DNA of 64,000 nucleotides from Solimonas sp. K1W22B-7. Lineage in GTDB: Bacteria > Pseudomonadota > Gammaproteobacteria > Nevskiales > Nevskiaceae. The translations under genes were made by a program, and so were the position numbers. Below are positions 28,369-35,590 of the stretch, piece after piece (position 1 is the first letter of the stretch; every line of letters begins with the position of its first letter). Below the pieces are notes generated by a model. It saw only the letters and a list, made by a program, of their open reading frames with translations, had not been told where the DNA came from and ran no database searches. The stretch lies in NCBI RefSeq assembly GCF_003428335.1, contig NZ_CP031704.1, positions 2,356,001-2,420,000 on the forward strand, given 5' to 3'.

Positions 28369-28389
28369 GGCGATGAGGAGAATCTGTCC

Positions 28390-29121
28390 GTGAAGAAAAT
28401 GTGGATCTTCGTTGTCGTCATCCTGCTGGCCGCCATCGCCGGCGGCATGCTGGCGGGGATGTGGGTGTTCCGCAACGTCGATGCGCGGCTGGTGCTGACG
28501 GACCAGCCGGCCACCGTGGTGCTGCCGAACGCGCTGGCGGTGAGCGCCGACGTGCTCAACGAGCTGGAGATCGAGATCAACAGCAGCATCACCACCACCG
28601 TGCCGGTCAACCAGCGCATCCTGATCCCGCTGACCGATACCCTGCACGTGCAGGCCAGCTTCGACAGCCCGGTGCCGATCAAGATGAACGTGCCGGTGCG
28701 CGACTTCATCTACATCGACCAGGTGCTGGACGTGGATGCCGTGGTCAAGGCCGACCTGCTGGGCGACACCCATGACCTGCCGCTGCGCGGCAAGGTGCCG
28801 GTCAAGGCCAAGGTGCCGGTGAGCCTCAACATCCCGGTCGACCAGATGGTGCACCTCAAGTTCACCGCGCCGGTCGACGTGAAGTTCAAGGACCCGCTGG
28901 ACGTGCTGCTGAAGGCCGATATCGCCACCACGATCCCGATCCACAGCAAGATGAGCGTGCCGGTCAAGTCCGCGCTGAAGGCCAACATCACGGTTCCCGA
29001 CCCGGCCGACATCATCATCACCAACGCCGACCTGCGCCTGCCCCTGCGCACGCTGAGGTTCGGGACCGGGGAAGCGCAGAAGGAAGCCGCCGCCGCTGCG
29101 GCAACGGCGCCGCCGCCATGA
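28390..29121 (+). CDS. Membrane-anchored VPV-repeat protein, paralogue 1
   Basis: Unknown family. The 243-residue protein starts at GTG (MKKMWIFVVV) with one N-terminal helix (residues 5-27) and a periplasmic part made of short alternating strands punctuated by P-V/P-I pairs (TTTVPVNQRILIPL, PVPIKMNVPVRDF, GKVPVKAKVPVSLNIPV, ATTIPIHSKMSVPV). The regular 12-15-residue spacing suggests a repetitive beta structure. It ends in an Ala/Pro tail. It overlaps the next gene, its paralogue, by 4 bp; both share LTDQP followed by LP and VSA in the same places. A role bridging or stiffening the envelope is speculation. Confidence 0.75.
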   Translation: MKKMWIFVVVILLAAIAGGMLAGMWVFRNVDARLVLTDQPATVVLPNALAVSADVLNELEIEINSSITTTVPVNQRILIPLTDTLHVQASFDSPVPIKMNVPVRDFIYIDQVLDVDAVVKADLLGDTHDLPLRGKVPVKAKVPVSLNIPVDQMVHLKFTAPVDVKFKDPLDVLLKADIATTIPIHSKMSVPVKSALKANITVPDPADIIITNADLRLPLRTLRFGTGEAQKEAAAAAATAPPP

Positions 29122-29861
29122 TGCGCTCCCTGCTGCTGCTGGCCGGCGCCGCACTGCTGATCATCATCGGCGGGGCGCTGGGCTTCCGGCTGTACATGGC
29201 GCTGATCTTGCACATGACCCTGACCGACCAGCCGGGCATGATGAAGCTGCCGCCCAAGGCGCGGGTCAGTGCCGAGGCCACCAACCCGATCACTATCAAG
29301 CTCAACGGCTACATCGACGCGATCGTGCCGTTCAAGCAGACGATCGACCTGCCGCTGAAGGGCAGTTACGACACCAACGCCAGCTTCGATACCTCGGTGC
29401 CCGTCGAGTTCACCATCGTCTACAAGGGCGTGGTGCCGGTGGATACCTATGCCGACATCGAGGGCACGACGGACTTCACCTACCAGCAGGTCAAGCGCCT
29501 GCGCAACGTCAAGTTCAAGGCCAAGCTGCCGCTGAAGTTCGAGCAACCGGTGTCCTTCACCGTGCCGGTGAAGGCGAACCTGCGCATCGTCTACGACGGC
29601 CCCCTGCGCATGGCAGTGAACCAGACCGTCAGGGGCCCGGTGGACACGGTCCTGAAGACGCGCCTCAAGACGGTGAAGGAGATCACCACGCCGATCCTGG
29701 CGCGCTTCGACATGACGGTCTACCCGGAGCAGGTGCCGGTGCCGGTCATCGTCAAGCACGCCGATCTTGGCCTGCGCCTCAAGGGCCTGCGCCTGGAACG
29801 GATTCCACAGCAAGCCACCGGCGCCGCGCCGGCCCAGCCTCCACCGGGAGACCCGCCTTGA
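29118..29861 (+). CDS. Membrane-anchored VPV-repeat protein, paralogue 2
   Basis: A 247-residue paralogue of the preceding protein. Membrane helix at residues 4-28 (LLLLAGAALLIIIGGALGF), then MTLTDQPGMMKLPPKARVSAE and short P-punctuated strands (DAIVPFKQTIDLPLKGSY, ASFDTSVPVEFTIVYKGVVPV, EQPVSFTVPVKANLRIVYDG, PEQVPVPVIVKHADL), ending in a Pro/Ala-rich tail. It is translationally coupled on both sides (ATGA with the gene before, TTGA with the gene after). The tandem arrangement indicates local duplication followed by divergence. No known domain is recognised. Confidence 0.75.
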   Translation: MMRSLLLLAGAALLIIIGGALGFRLYMALILHMTLTDQPGMMKLPPKARVSAEATNPITIKLNGYIDAIVPFKQTIDLPLKGSYDTNASFDTSVPVEFTIVYKGVVPVDTYADIEGTTDFTYQQVKRLRNVKFKAKLPLKFEQPVSFTVPVKANLRIVYDGPLRMAVNQTVRGPVDTVLKTRLKTVKEITTPILARFDMTVYPEQVPVPVIVKHADLGLRLKGLRLERIPQQATGAAPAQPPPGDPP

Positions 29862-30589
29862 AGTCATTGAGCGACACCCGTTCCGCACGCGAGCGCGCCG
29901 GCAGCCTGCTGCGGCGTTTGCCCGGCGCTGGCCTTGCGAGCGAGGGCCTGCAGCGCATCGAGCGCGGCATCCTGCAGCAACTCAAGCAGCGCATGGACCG
30001 CCTGGAGCCCCAGGGCTCCGTGTCGGTGCTGGCGGTGGCCATGCGTTCGGTCGCGGACCGCAGCAATGGGTTCAACCCCGCGAACAGCCTGCAGGATCTG
30101 CTGGCGCGTTCTTCGGAACAGGGGCGCGACGAGGCACAGGCCGCGTTCTGCGACCAGGTGATCGCCAGCCTGCTGCCGGACCATGCGCGCATCCTGTCGG
30201 CGCTGGCCGACGGCTCTGCCTATCCGCTGATTCACGTCCTCGCCGGTTCGCGCATCGGTCTTACCGCGGAGCCGATGGTGGAATGCGTCAGCAACGTCGG
30301 CCGCAACGCCGGCGTGCAATGGCCCGAAGCCACCCACGTCTACCTGGCGCAGCTGCGCGCCCACGGCGTGATCGAGACCGGCCCGGAGGATCCGGACCGG
30401 CGGGTGCAGTACGAAATGCTGGAAACCGAGCAGGTGGTCCGCGACAGCCTGTCACGGTTGCAAAAGGCGGGCATGAAGGGCCACATCGTGCGGCGCACGG
30501 TGATGCTGTCGGCGCTGGGACGCTCGTTGTGGGAAGCGGGGCGCATCAGCGAAGACATCACGGGTTCGTTCGCCGACCTGGCGGGCTGA
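29858..30589 (+). CDS. Abi-alpha-like (DUF4393-like) protein
   Basis: A 243-residue soluble protein. The middle resembles the Abi-alpha/DUF4393 family: DQVIASLLPDHARILSALADGSAYPLIHVL, followed by TEPMVE-type sequence, AQLRAHGVIETGPEDPD and a C-terminal helical part ending ALGRSLWEAGRISEDI. The family name derives from an abortive-infection protein, but most members are uncharacterised and no defence genes are nearby. TTG at 29858 is the start, with GGGAG 8 bp upstream and a 4-bp TTGA overlap with the preceding gene. Assignment is by pattern only. Confidence 0.6.
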   Translation: MKSLSDTRSARERAGSLLRRLPGAGLASEGLQRIERGILQQLKQRMDRLEPQGSVSVLAVAMRSVADRSNGFNPANSLQDLLARSSEQGRDEAQAAFCDQVIASLLPDHARILSALADGSAYPLIHVLAGSRIGLTAEPMVECVSNVGRNAGVQWPEATHVYLAQLRAHGVIETGPEDPDRRVQYEMLETEQVVRDSLSRLQKAGMKGHIVRRTVMLSALGRSLWEAGRISEDITGSFADLAG

Positions 30590-30617
30590 AGAAAGAACGA
30601 GAGCAGGGGAGAGAGAC

Positions 30618-31871
30618 ATGCAAAGCTGGGCAGAAATCGTCATCGATGTGCAGAAGAACTGGTTCCTTTACGCGTCGATGCCGTTCGTCGCCGCGATCAT
30701 CGGCTACGTCACCAAGATCGTGGCGATCCGCATGATGTTCCAGCCGATCGAGTTCATCGGCATCAAGCCGCCGTTCCTGGGCTGGCAGGGCATCGTGCCG
30801 CGCAAGGCCGCCATCATGGCCAGCATCGCCTGCGATACCATGACCTCCAAGCTGATCAAACCGTCGGACATCTTCGACCGGCTGGATCCCGACCGCATCG
30901 CCGAGGAGATCGAGAAGCCCCTGCTCGAGGCGGTGGAGGACATCACCCGCGAAGTCGCCGAGCAGTACGCGCCCGGCCTGTGGGAGGCGGCGCCGGAAGC
31001 GGTGAAGCGGATGATCATCTCGCGCATCCAGGAGGAAGCGCCGGAGATCGTCAAGCAGATCATGCTCGACATCAAGGCGAACATTAATTCCGTGTTCGAC
31101 CTCAAGGACATGGTGGTCAGCAACCTGCTGCGCGACAAGCCGCTGCTGAACCGCATCTTCCTGGAGGCCGGCCATGGCGAGTTCCGCTTCATCCGCAACT
31201 CCGGCCTGTTCTTCGGCTTCGCCATCGGCTGCGTGCAGGCCGTGGTCTGGGCGCTGACGCAGAACGTCTGGGTGATGCCGCTGTTCGGCGGCTTCACCGG
31301 CTGGTTCACCGACTGGCTGGCGCTGAAGATGATCTTCAACCCCAAGCAGCCGACCAAGTATCTCGGCGGCCTGTTCACCTGGCAGGGCCTGTTCCTCAAG
31401 CGCCGCCTGGAAGTGTCCGCCGAATACGGTCGCCTGATCGCGGCGGAGATCGTCACGCCGCGCAACATCATCGACGCCGTGCTGCGCGGGCCGCTGTCCG
31501 ATCGCCTGTTCGGCATGGTGCAGAAGCAGGTGCAGCGCGTGGTCGACGCGCAGTCCGGCGTCGCCAAGCCCTTCGTGGTGCTGGCGGTGGGCAGCACCAA
31601 GTACCAGGACATGAAGCGCCTGGTGTCGACCGAGATCATGAAGCGCCTGCCCGACACGATGAAGCACATCGAGAAGTACGCCCACGACGCCATGGACCTG
31701 GAGCGCACCCTGGCGACCAAGATGCAGGACCTCAGCATCGAGGAGTTCGAGAACCTCCTGCACCCGGCGTTCGAGCAGGACGAGTGGATCCTGATCGCCG
31801 TCGGTGCGGTGCTCGGCTTCATGGTCGGCGAACTGCAGGTCCACGTCATGCTGCATTTCGCAGCGCATTGA
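30618..31871 (+). CDS. DUF445 membrane protein
   Basis: A 417-residue member of the DUF445 (YheB/YjiN-like) family. N-terminal membrane helix with the family signature AAIIGYVTKIVAIRMMFQPIEF, repeated in the second half as FGGFTGWFTDWLALKMIFNPKQP, showing internal duplication. A helical middle (PDRIAEEIEKPLLEAVEDI) and a C-terminal helix (ILIAVGAVLGFMVGELQVHVM) complete the protein. It lies 28 bp after the Abi-alpha-like gene with GGGAGAG before the ATG. Function unknown; envelope association is inferred. An intrinsic terminator follows at 31930. Confidence 0.88.
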   Translation: MQSWAEIVIDVQKNWFLYASMPFVAAIIGYVTKIVAIRMMFQPIEFIGIKPPFLGWQGIVPRKAAIMASIACDTMTSKLIKPSDIFDRLDPDRIAEEIEKPLLEAVEDITREVAEQYAPGLWEAAPEAVKRMIISRIQEEAPEIVKQIMLDIKANINSVFDLKDMVVSNLLRDKPLLNRIFLEAGHGEFRFIRNSGLFFGFAIGCVQAVVWALTQNVWVMPLFGGFTGWFTDWLALKMIFNPKQPTKYLGGLFTWQGLFLKRRLEVSAEYGRLIAAEIVTPRNIIDAVLRGPLSDRLFGMVQKQVQRVVDAQSGVAKPFVVLAVGSTKYQDMKRLVSTEIMKRLPDTMKHIEKYAHDAMDLERTLATKMQDLSIEEFENLLHPAFEQDEWILIAVGAVLGFMVGELQVHVMLHFAAH

Positions 31872-31929
31872 TCACAAGAGCAGACGCGCGGAAGGCACTG
31901 AGCCTGACGGGTCTAACCCCTCCGCCATT

Positions 31930-31964
31930 GCCCGGCGAACCCAAGGCGCCGGGCTCCTTTTATT
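31930..31964 (+). terminator. Intrinsic terminator after the DUF445 gene
   Basis: GCCCGGCG pairs with CGCCGGGC (31947-31954), 9-base loop, followed by TCCTTTTATT. It probably ends the 25677-31871 operon, or attenuates it before the 32000 gene. Confidence 0.8.
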
Positions 31965-31999
31965 CCTAGAGCTAGTCTCTTGAACGGGAGGTTCGCCAC

Positions 32000-32791
32000 A
32001 TGCCCAAGCTGCTGCGCTCCGCCTGGATGCTCGGCTCCATGCTCGCGGCGGCCTGGCCCGGCACCGCGGCACCCGCCGCCCGTGACGAAGCGGCGTTGCG
32101 CAGCTGCCTGGCAGCGAACCTCCCGCAGAAATCGCTGGCGCAGGACATCACCCTGCGCCAGACCGATGCCGCCGGCGGCAGCCGCGAGCTGGTCGGCAGC
32201 TGGTACTGGCAGCGCGGCAGCGACGGCCACCAGGCCATGCTGCGGTTGTCGGCACCGGCCGACCTTGCCGGCGCCGCCTACCTGTTCGTGACGCGCAAGG
32301 GCAAGGAGGACTACTACGTCTACCTGCCGGCCGTACGCAAGGTGCGCCAGGTCACCGGTGCCGGCGTGGCGCAGTCGCTGTTCGGCAGCGGCCTGTCGGC
32401 CTTCGACCTCAAGTTCCTCTTCAGTGGCCTGCATGGCGGGCGGCTGACGCGCATGGGCGCCGGCTACAGCGGCGGCCGCGCGGTGGAGCAATGGCGCTTC
32501 CTGCCGGCCGGCAACGATCCCAATGTCCTCTACGACCGCCTGGACCTGACCATCGACAACGGCTGGTGCCTGCCGCTGAAGGCCGATCTCTACGGCGGCG
32601 TACCCTGGAAGCGACTGGAGCTGGACCCGGCCTCGATCCACCAGGTCAACGGCCGTTGGGCCCCGGGCCGCGCTGTGCTGACCGACCTGCGCGAGCGCAG
32701 CACCACGGTGATCCAGTTGCGCAACGAGCGCGTCGATATTCCGCTGGCACCGGAGCTGTTCCGGCCCAACCGCTTCTACAAGGCGCGCTGA
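32000..32791 (+). CDS. LolA-like periplasmic protein (outer-membrane lipoprotein-sorting protein type)
   Basis: A 263-residue precursor with a signal peptide (SAWMLGSMLAAAWPGTAAPA) and a LolA/LolB-like fold of the kind annotated as outer-membrane lipoprotein-sorting protein: ELVGSWYWQRGSDGHQAML, YLFVTRKGKEDYYVYLPAVRKVRQV, LFGSGLSAFDLKFLFSGL, and C-terminal TDLRERSTTVIQLRNERVDIPLAPELF. Such proteins accompany MMPL/DUF1302 lipid-handling loci. GGGAGG precedes the ATG. It lies 36 bp after a terminator, so it may be expressed separately from or by read-through of the upstream operon. Confidence 0.78.
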   Translation: MPKLLRSAWMLGSMLAAAWPGTAAPAARDEAALRSCLAANLPQKSLAQDITLRQTDAAGGSRELVGSWYWQRGSDGHQAMLRLSAPADLAGAAYLFVTRKGKEDYYVYLPAVRKVRQVTGAGVAQSLFGSGLSAFDLKFLFSGLHGGRLTRMGAGYSGGRAVEQWRFLPAGNDPNVLYDRLDLTIDNGWCLPLKADLYGGVPWKRLELDPASIHQVNGRWAPGRAVLTDLRERSTTVIQLRNERVDIPLAPELFRPNRFYKAR

Positions 32792-32792
32792 T

Positions 32793-32866
32793 TCAGTTGC
32801 CGAAGCGGTACTTCAGATATCCCGTCCGCGGACGCGGATTGCCGACCTCTGCGTGAATCAGCCTGA
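32793..32866 (-). pseudogene. Truncated C-terminal copy of the SnoaL-like gene
   Basis: Read on the minus strand, this encodes LRLIHAEVGNPRPRTGYLKY followed by RFGN and a TGA. 15 of 24 residues match the C terminus of the intact gene at 34055-34465 (MRLIRAVAGNPQLWGGYLKY, RFGR). The copy is cut off exactly where REP1 begins at 32867. It is a gene remnant; the upstream part is missing. The divergence is too large for a very recent duplication. Confidence 0.8.
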
Positions 32867-32896
32867 GTAGGGCGGGTCCTTGACCCGCCTGTCGCG
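32867..32896 (+). repeat. REP element 1
   Basis: GTAG then GGCGGGTC-CTT-GACCCGCC (32871-32889) then TGTCGCG. The GTAG foot beside a GC hairpin is typical of REP sequences recognised by RAYT transposases. Located 30 bp upstream of the RAYT gene. Confidence 0.9.
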
Positions 32897-32925
32897 AACC
32901 CTCGCGATGCTGGCATCATGGCCAC

Positions 32926-33453
32926 ATGCCTCGATACACCCGAGCCTGGGTTCCAGGTGGCACATTCTTTTTCACCGTCGCCTTGCTCGAACGGCGGCGC
33001 GCGCTGCTGACGGAGCACATCGCGACGCTCCGCACTGCGTTCAAGGAAGTCCACGGTCGCCGACCTTTCGAGATCGATGCCATCGTGATCCTGCCGGATC
33101 ACTTCCATGCTGTCTGGACCTTGCCGCCGGATGATGCCGACTTCTCGACCCGGATCCAGATCATCAAGTCGCTCTTCAGTCGCGCCATTCCGGCCACTGA
33201 GCGACGATCCGCGCGCCGGCTTGCGAAGCAGGAGCGCGGCATCTGGCAGCGTCGCTTCTGGGAGCATGCCATTCGGGACGAGAACGACCTGCAGCGACAC
33301 GTGGACTACATCCACCACAATCCCGTGAAGCATGGACACGTCGCGCGAGTGCGGGACTGGCCCCACTCCTCGTTCCACCAATACGTCGCCGAGGGTGTTT
33401 ACCCGATAGACTGGGCGGGAACGGTGGAGGTGGCGAGCGATGATAGAGAGTGA
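32926..33453 (+). CDS. REP-associated tyrosine transposase (RAYT)
   Basis: Single-strand transposase of the Y1/IS200-IS605 superfamily that acts on REP sequences. The 175-residue protein carries the RAYT N terminus (RAWVPGGTFFFTVALLERR), the metal-binding HUH motif in AIVILPDHFHAVWTLP, RGIWQRRFWEHAIRDENDL and the catalytic Tyr helix HVDYIHHNPVKHGHV followed by DWPHSSFHQYV. Complete length. It is flanked by REP1 and by an inverted REP2 that starts immediately after its stop codon, the usual domesticated arrangement. Confidence 0.96.
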   Translation: MPRYTRAWVPGGTFFFTVALLERRRALLTEHIATLRTAFKEVHGRRPFEIDAIVILPDHFHAVWTLPPDDADFSTRIQIIKSLFSRAIPATERRSARRLAKQERGIWQRRFWEHAIRDENDLQRHVDYIHHNPVKHGHVARVRDWPHSSFHQYVAEGVYPIDWAGTVEVASDDRE

Positions 33454-33889
33454 CGCGACAGGCGGGTCAAGGACCCGCCCTACTCGAGCTACTCCCGCTT
33501 TTCGAACATTTGTACGCCTTAAGATCAAGAGCAAGAGCTTTAGCGCGCCTCAGATCTCCGAAGCTCTTGGTCTAAAGTGTGATAAGTCTGGGATGCCCGG
33601 GGCTGCTGCGCCCGCCGGGATTCGGGATACCCACGGTTGGATATTGAACTCCGGGTTGGCTGAGGATGCACCGTTAGACGAGCATACTGCATCGCTTTTG
33701 AGGCGACTTTCAGGGGTGCATGGTCGGATATCCGCCTTGTCCGTAGATTGTGATGTCGTTTTTTCTTGCGCAATTTACTGTGAAAGCGCGGATGCTCCGG
33801 CACTGCATTTTGAGAAGTCATTTGTATCGGAGATCACCAAGTTGGGGGCGAGCTTGGATATCGATCTCTATTTCCTGAATAGGGATTGA
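33440..33889 (+). CDS. DUF4279-like protein, N terminus translated through a REP
   Basis: The domain part reads FVRLKIKSKSFSAPQISEAL, then THGWILNSGLAEDAPLDEHT, and ends GASLDIDLYFLN, matching the DUF4279 pattern (unknown function, about 130 residues). The only in-frame ATG before it is 33440, inside the RAYT 3' end, so the first ~20 residues are encoded by REP2 (33454-33483). No other ATG, GTG or TTG start is available before the domain. The native 5' end was probably replaced by the REP insertion. Base composition is clearly lower in GC than the surroundings, suggesting horizontal origin. Expression is uncertain. Confidence 0.6.
   Translation: MIESDATGGSRTRPTRATPAFRTFVRLKIKSKSFSAPQISEALGLKCDKSGMPGAAAPAGIRDTHGWILNSGLAEDAPLDEHTASLLRRLSGVHGRISALSVDCDVVFSCAIYCESADAPALHFEKSFVSEITKLGASLDIDLYFLNRD
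33454..33483 (-). repeat. REP element 2 (inverted)
   Basis: CGCGACA-GGCGGGTC-AAG-GACCCGCC-CTAC, the reverse complement of REP1 across all 30 bp. It begins right after the RAYT stop codon. Confidence 0.92.
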
Positions 33890-33894
33890 GCGGA

Positions 33895-33933
33895 ACCCAA
33901 AAATTTGGGTGCGCTCCATAAATTGGAGTGCGC
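33895..33933. repeat. Two adjacent hairpins after the DUF4279-like gene
   Basis: ACCCAAA-AA-TTTGGGT (33895-33910) directly followed by GCGCTCCA...TGGAGTGCGC (33911-33933). No T run follows. Possibly an mRNA 3' structure; the rest of the 33890-34010 gap shows nothing recognisable. Confidence 0.5.
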
Positions 33934-34010
33934 CCCTAGACTGAGACACAAAGTAAGGGACCGTTCTCAAGCATCGTTGCCCCTGTCTGAGAGGTAGGTG
34001 TGAGCCCGAG

Positions 34011-34036
34011 GGCGGGTCCTGGACCCGCCTGTCGCA
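34011..34036 (+). repeat. REP element 3
   Basis: GGCGGGTC-CTG-GACCCGCC-TGTCGC, same orientation as REP1 with one loop change and without the GTAG foot (GAG instead). It lies 18 bp beyond the stop of the SnoaL-like gene. Confidence 0.88.
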
Positions 34037-34054
34037 AGTTCTAGCCTGGCCTCG

Positions 34055-34465
34055 CTAGCGGCCGAAACGATATTTCAGGTAGCCGCCCCAGAGCTGCGGA
34101 TTGCCGGCCACCGCGCGGATCAGCCTCATTTGGTCGAAGTACACCACGCGCTCCGCGCCCAGGCCGTCGCGGATCAGGAACCGGTCCACTGCGGGTATCG
34201 AGAGGGTCTTGCGCCCCAGCGGCAGCAGCATCTTCCACTCGATGAAGACGTAACCGCCGCTTTCGCTCCAGCGCGTGACCTCGCCGTGGAACTGTGGCAG
34301 CCACGCCAGCAGCCGGCGGAACTCGCGCAGGCTTGCCTCGCGGCCGCGGATCGGCGGCAGGTGCGGCTGGATCAGGACTACGTCCGGGTGCAGCAGCGCC
34401 ATCAGGCCCTCCGGCGTCGGCCGCGCCCAGGCCTCGGCGAACTGCTCGGCGAAAGGCCTGCTCAT
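34055..34465 (-). CDS. SnoaL/NTF2-like protein
   Basis: A 136-residue protein of the nuclear-transport-factor-2-like fold: FAEQFAEAWARPTPEGLMALLHPDVVLIQP followed by GREASLREFRRLLAWLP, GYVFIEWKMLLPLGRKTL and VDRFLIRDGLGAERVVYFDQ. Members bind small hydrophobic ligands or act as isomerases or hydratases; no catalytic role can be assigned. It is translationally coupled (ATGA) to the membrane-protein gene at 34462-34878. A truncated copy of its 3' end is at 32793-32866. Confidence 0.82.
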   Translation of the reverse strand: MSRPFAEQFAEAWARPTPEGLMALLHPDVVLIQPHLPPIRGREASLREFRRLLAWLPQFHGEVTRWSESGGYVFIEWKMLLPLGRKTLSIPAVDRFLIRDGLGAERVVYFDQMRLIRAVAGNPQLWGGYLKYRFGR

Positions 34466-34878
34466 GGCTGCGCCGCTTCAGCGCGCCGCAGGTCCAGTGC
34501 CAGCCAGGCCAGGATCGCCACCGGCCCCCAGATGCCGAAGATCTCGATCAGCACGCTGCGCGTCGGCATCCCGAAGCCCAGGTACTCGCCGACGTGGTGA
34601 ACCGCGTGCAGCGCCGAGAACAGCAAGGCCATAGCCACCAGCGGCAGCGCCCGTGCGGGCCGCAGCGCCGCCCACAGCAGGGCCGCGCCGATCGTGAGGT
34701 AGGCGGTGCCGACGTCGGTGACGAAGTGCGCGCTGTACAGCGCCGCGCGCAGGGGATTGGCGATGCACAGGTACCACTGCTGCGTGAACGTCACCATCAG
34801 CAGGCCGTTGGCCAGCGAGGTGGCCGCCATGAACATCAGCAGGAAGTAGCGCAGGGGCGGGTGCGGTGAGAGGCTCAT
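34462..34878 (-). CDS. Four-helix membrane protein of unknown function
   Basis: A 138-residue protein with four predicted membrane helices (LRYFLLMFMAATSLANGLL; FVTDVGTAYLTIGAALLWAAL; LPLVAMALLFSALHAVHHV; IFGIWGPVAILAWLALDL). A conserved-looking ALHAVHHVGE motif sits between helices 3 and 4. CGGAG lies 7 bp before ATG 34878. It is co-translated with the SnoaL-like gene. Family not recognised with confidence. Confidence 0.7.
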   Translation of the reverse strand: MSLSPHPPLRYFLLMFMAATSLANGLLMVTFTQQWYLCIANPLRAALYSAHFVTDVGTAYLTIGAALLWAALRPARALPLVAMALLFSALHAVHHVGEYLGFGMPTRSVLIEIFGIWGPVAILAWLALDLRRAEAAQP

Positions 34879-35002
34879 GCAAGGCTCCGGGGCAGGATGC
34901 TGCAAGCCTAAGCGATCGGCGCGGCGATGCCATTACCTCCGCGGTAATTGTCCGCCGCCTGCCCTGGGAGGAGCATGGCCTCACACCTTTCGGGAGTTCG
35001 TC

Positions 35003-35374
35003 ATGACCCAGATGACCATCGTCGCTGCCCTGTTCCTGCTGATGGGCCTTGCGGCCTTCGCCGTGCCGCGCCGCTTCCTCGGCAGTTTCGACCTGCTGGC
35101 GCAGACGCCGACCGCCCGCAACGAGATCCAGGCGGTCTACGGCGGGTTCGGGGTGGCGATGGCGCTGGTGCTGGTGGCGCCGTTCTGGCTGCCGCAGCTG
35201 CGTGACGGCATTGCCTTCACCGTCGCCCTGGCACTGGCCGGCATGGCCCTGGGGCGGGTGGTCGGGGCGCTGCGCGAGTGGCCGGGGCCTGCGCCGGTGC
35301 TGTTCTTCTTCGTCGAGGCCGTCGGCGCCGGGGTGCTGCTCAGCGTGCTGCCGTCCGGCAGCCTGTCGCTCTGA
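35003..35374 (+). CDS. DUF4345-like membrane protein
   Basis: A 123-residue membrane protein with four helices, beginning MTQMTIVAALFLLMGLAAFAVPRRFL and containing ARNEIQAVYGGFGVAMALVLV and GMALGRVVGALREWPGPAP, a DUF4345 pattern. Function unknown. It is divergent from the 34878 gene across a 124-bp region and is followed 11 bp later by a small gene. Confidence 0.75.
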   Translation: MTQMTIVAALFLLMGLAAFAVPRRFLGSFDLLAQTPTARNEIQAVYGGFGVAMALVLVAPFWLPQLRDGIAFTVALALAGMALGRVVGALREWPGPAPVLFFFVEAVGAGVLLSVLPSGSLSL

Positions 35375-35385
35375 GGAGAAAGACC

Positions 35386-35583
35386 ATGATATCGATTCCC
35401 ACGCTGGCCGCCGCACTGCGCCGGCTGTTCGACTTCAACGCGGAAACAGTGGTGCTGGAGGAAGGCCTGCAGGCCGCCTGCAGCGGCCTGAGCCTGGCCA
35501 GCTACGGCATCCCGGTGGCGCCGGTGTGGCTGCCGCAGGGCGAGCTGCACGCCCGGCTGACACAGCCGGCGCGCGCGGACTGA
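35386..35583 (+). CDS. Small protein of unknown function
   Basis: 65 residues beginning MISIPTLAAALRRLFDFNAE, with a strong ribosome site (GAGGAG, 7 bp upstream). Amphipathic N-terminal helix; the rest includes GLQAACSGLSLASYGIPVAP. No signal peptide or known domain. Probably co-transcribed with the DUF4345-like gene. Confidence 0.6.
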   Translation: MISIPTLAAALRRLFDFNAETVVLEEGLQAACSGLSLASYGIPVAPVWLPQGELHARLTQPARAD

Positions 35584-35590
35584 AAAAGCG

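Noticed and set aside
29858-30589. Phage-defence island around the Abi-alpha-like gene
   Set aside because: No nuclease, toxin, restriction or other defence gene is nearby; neighbours are envelope proteins.
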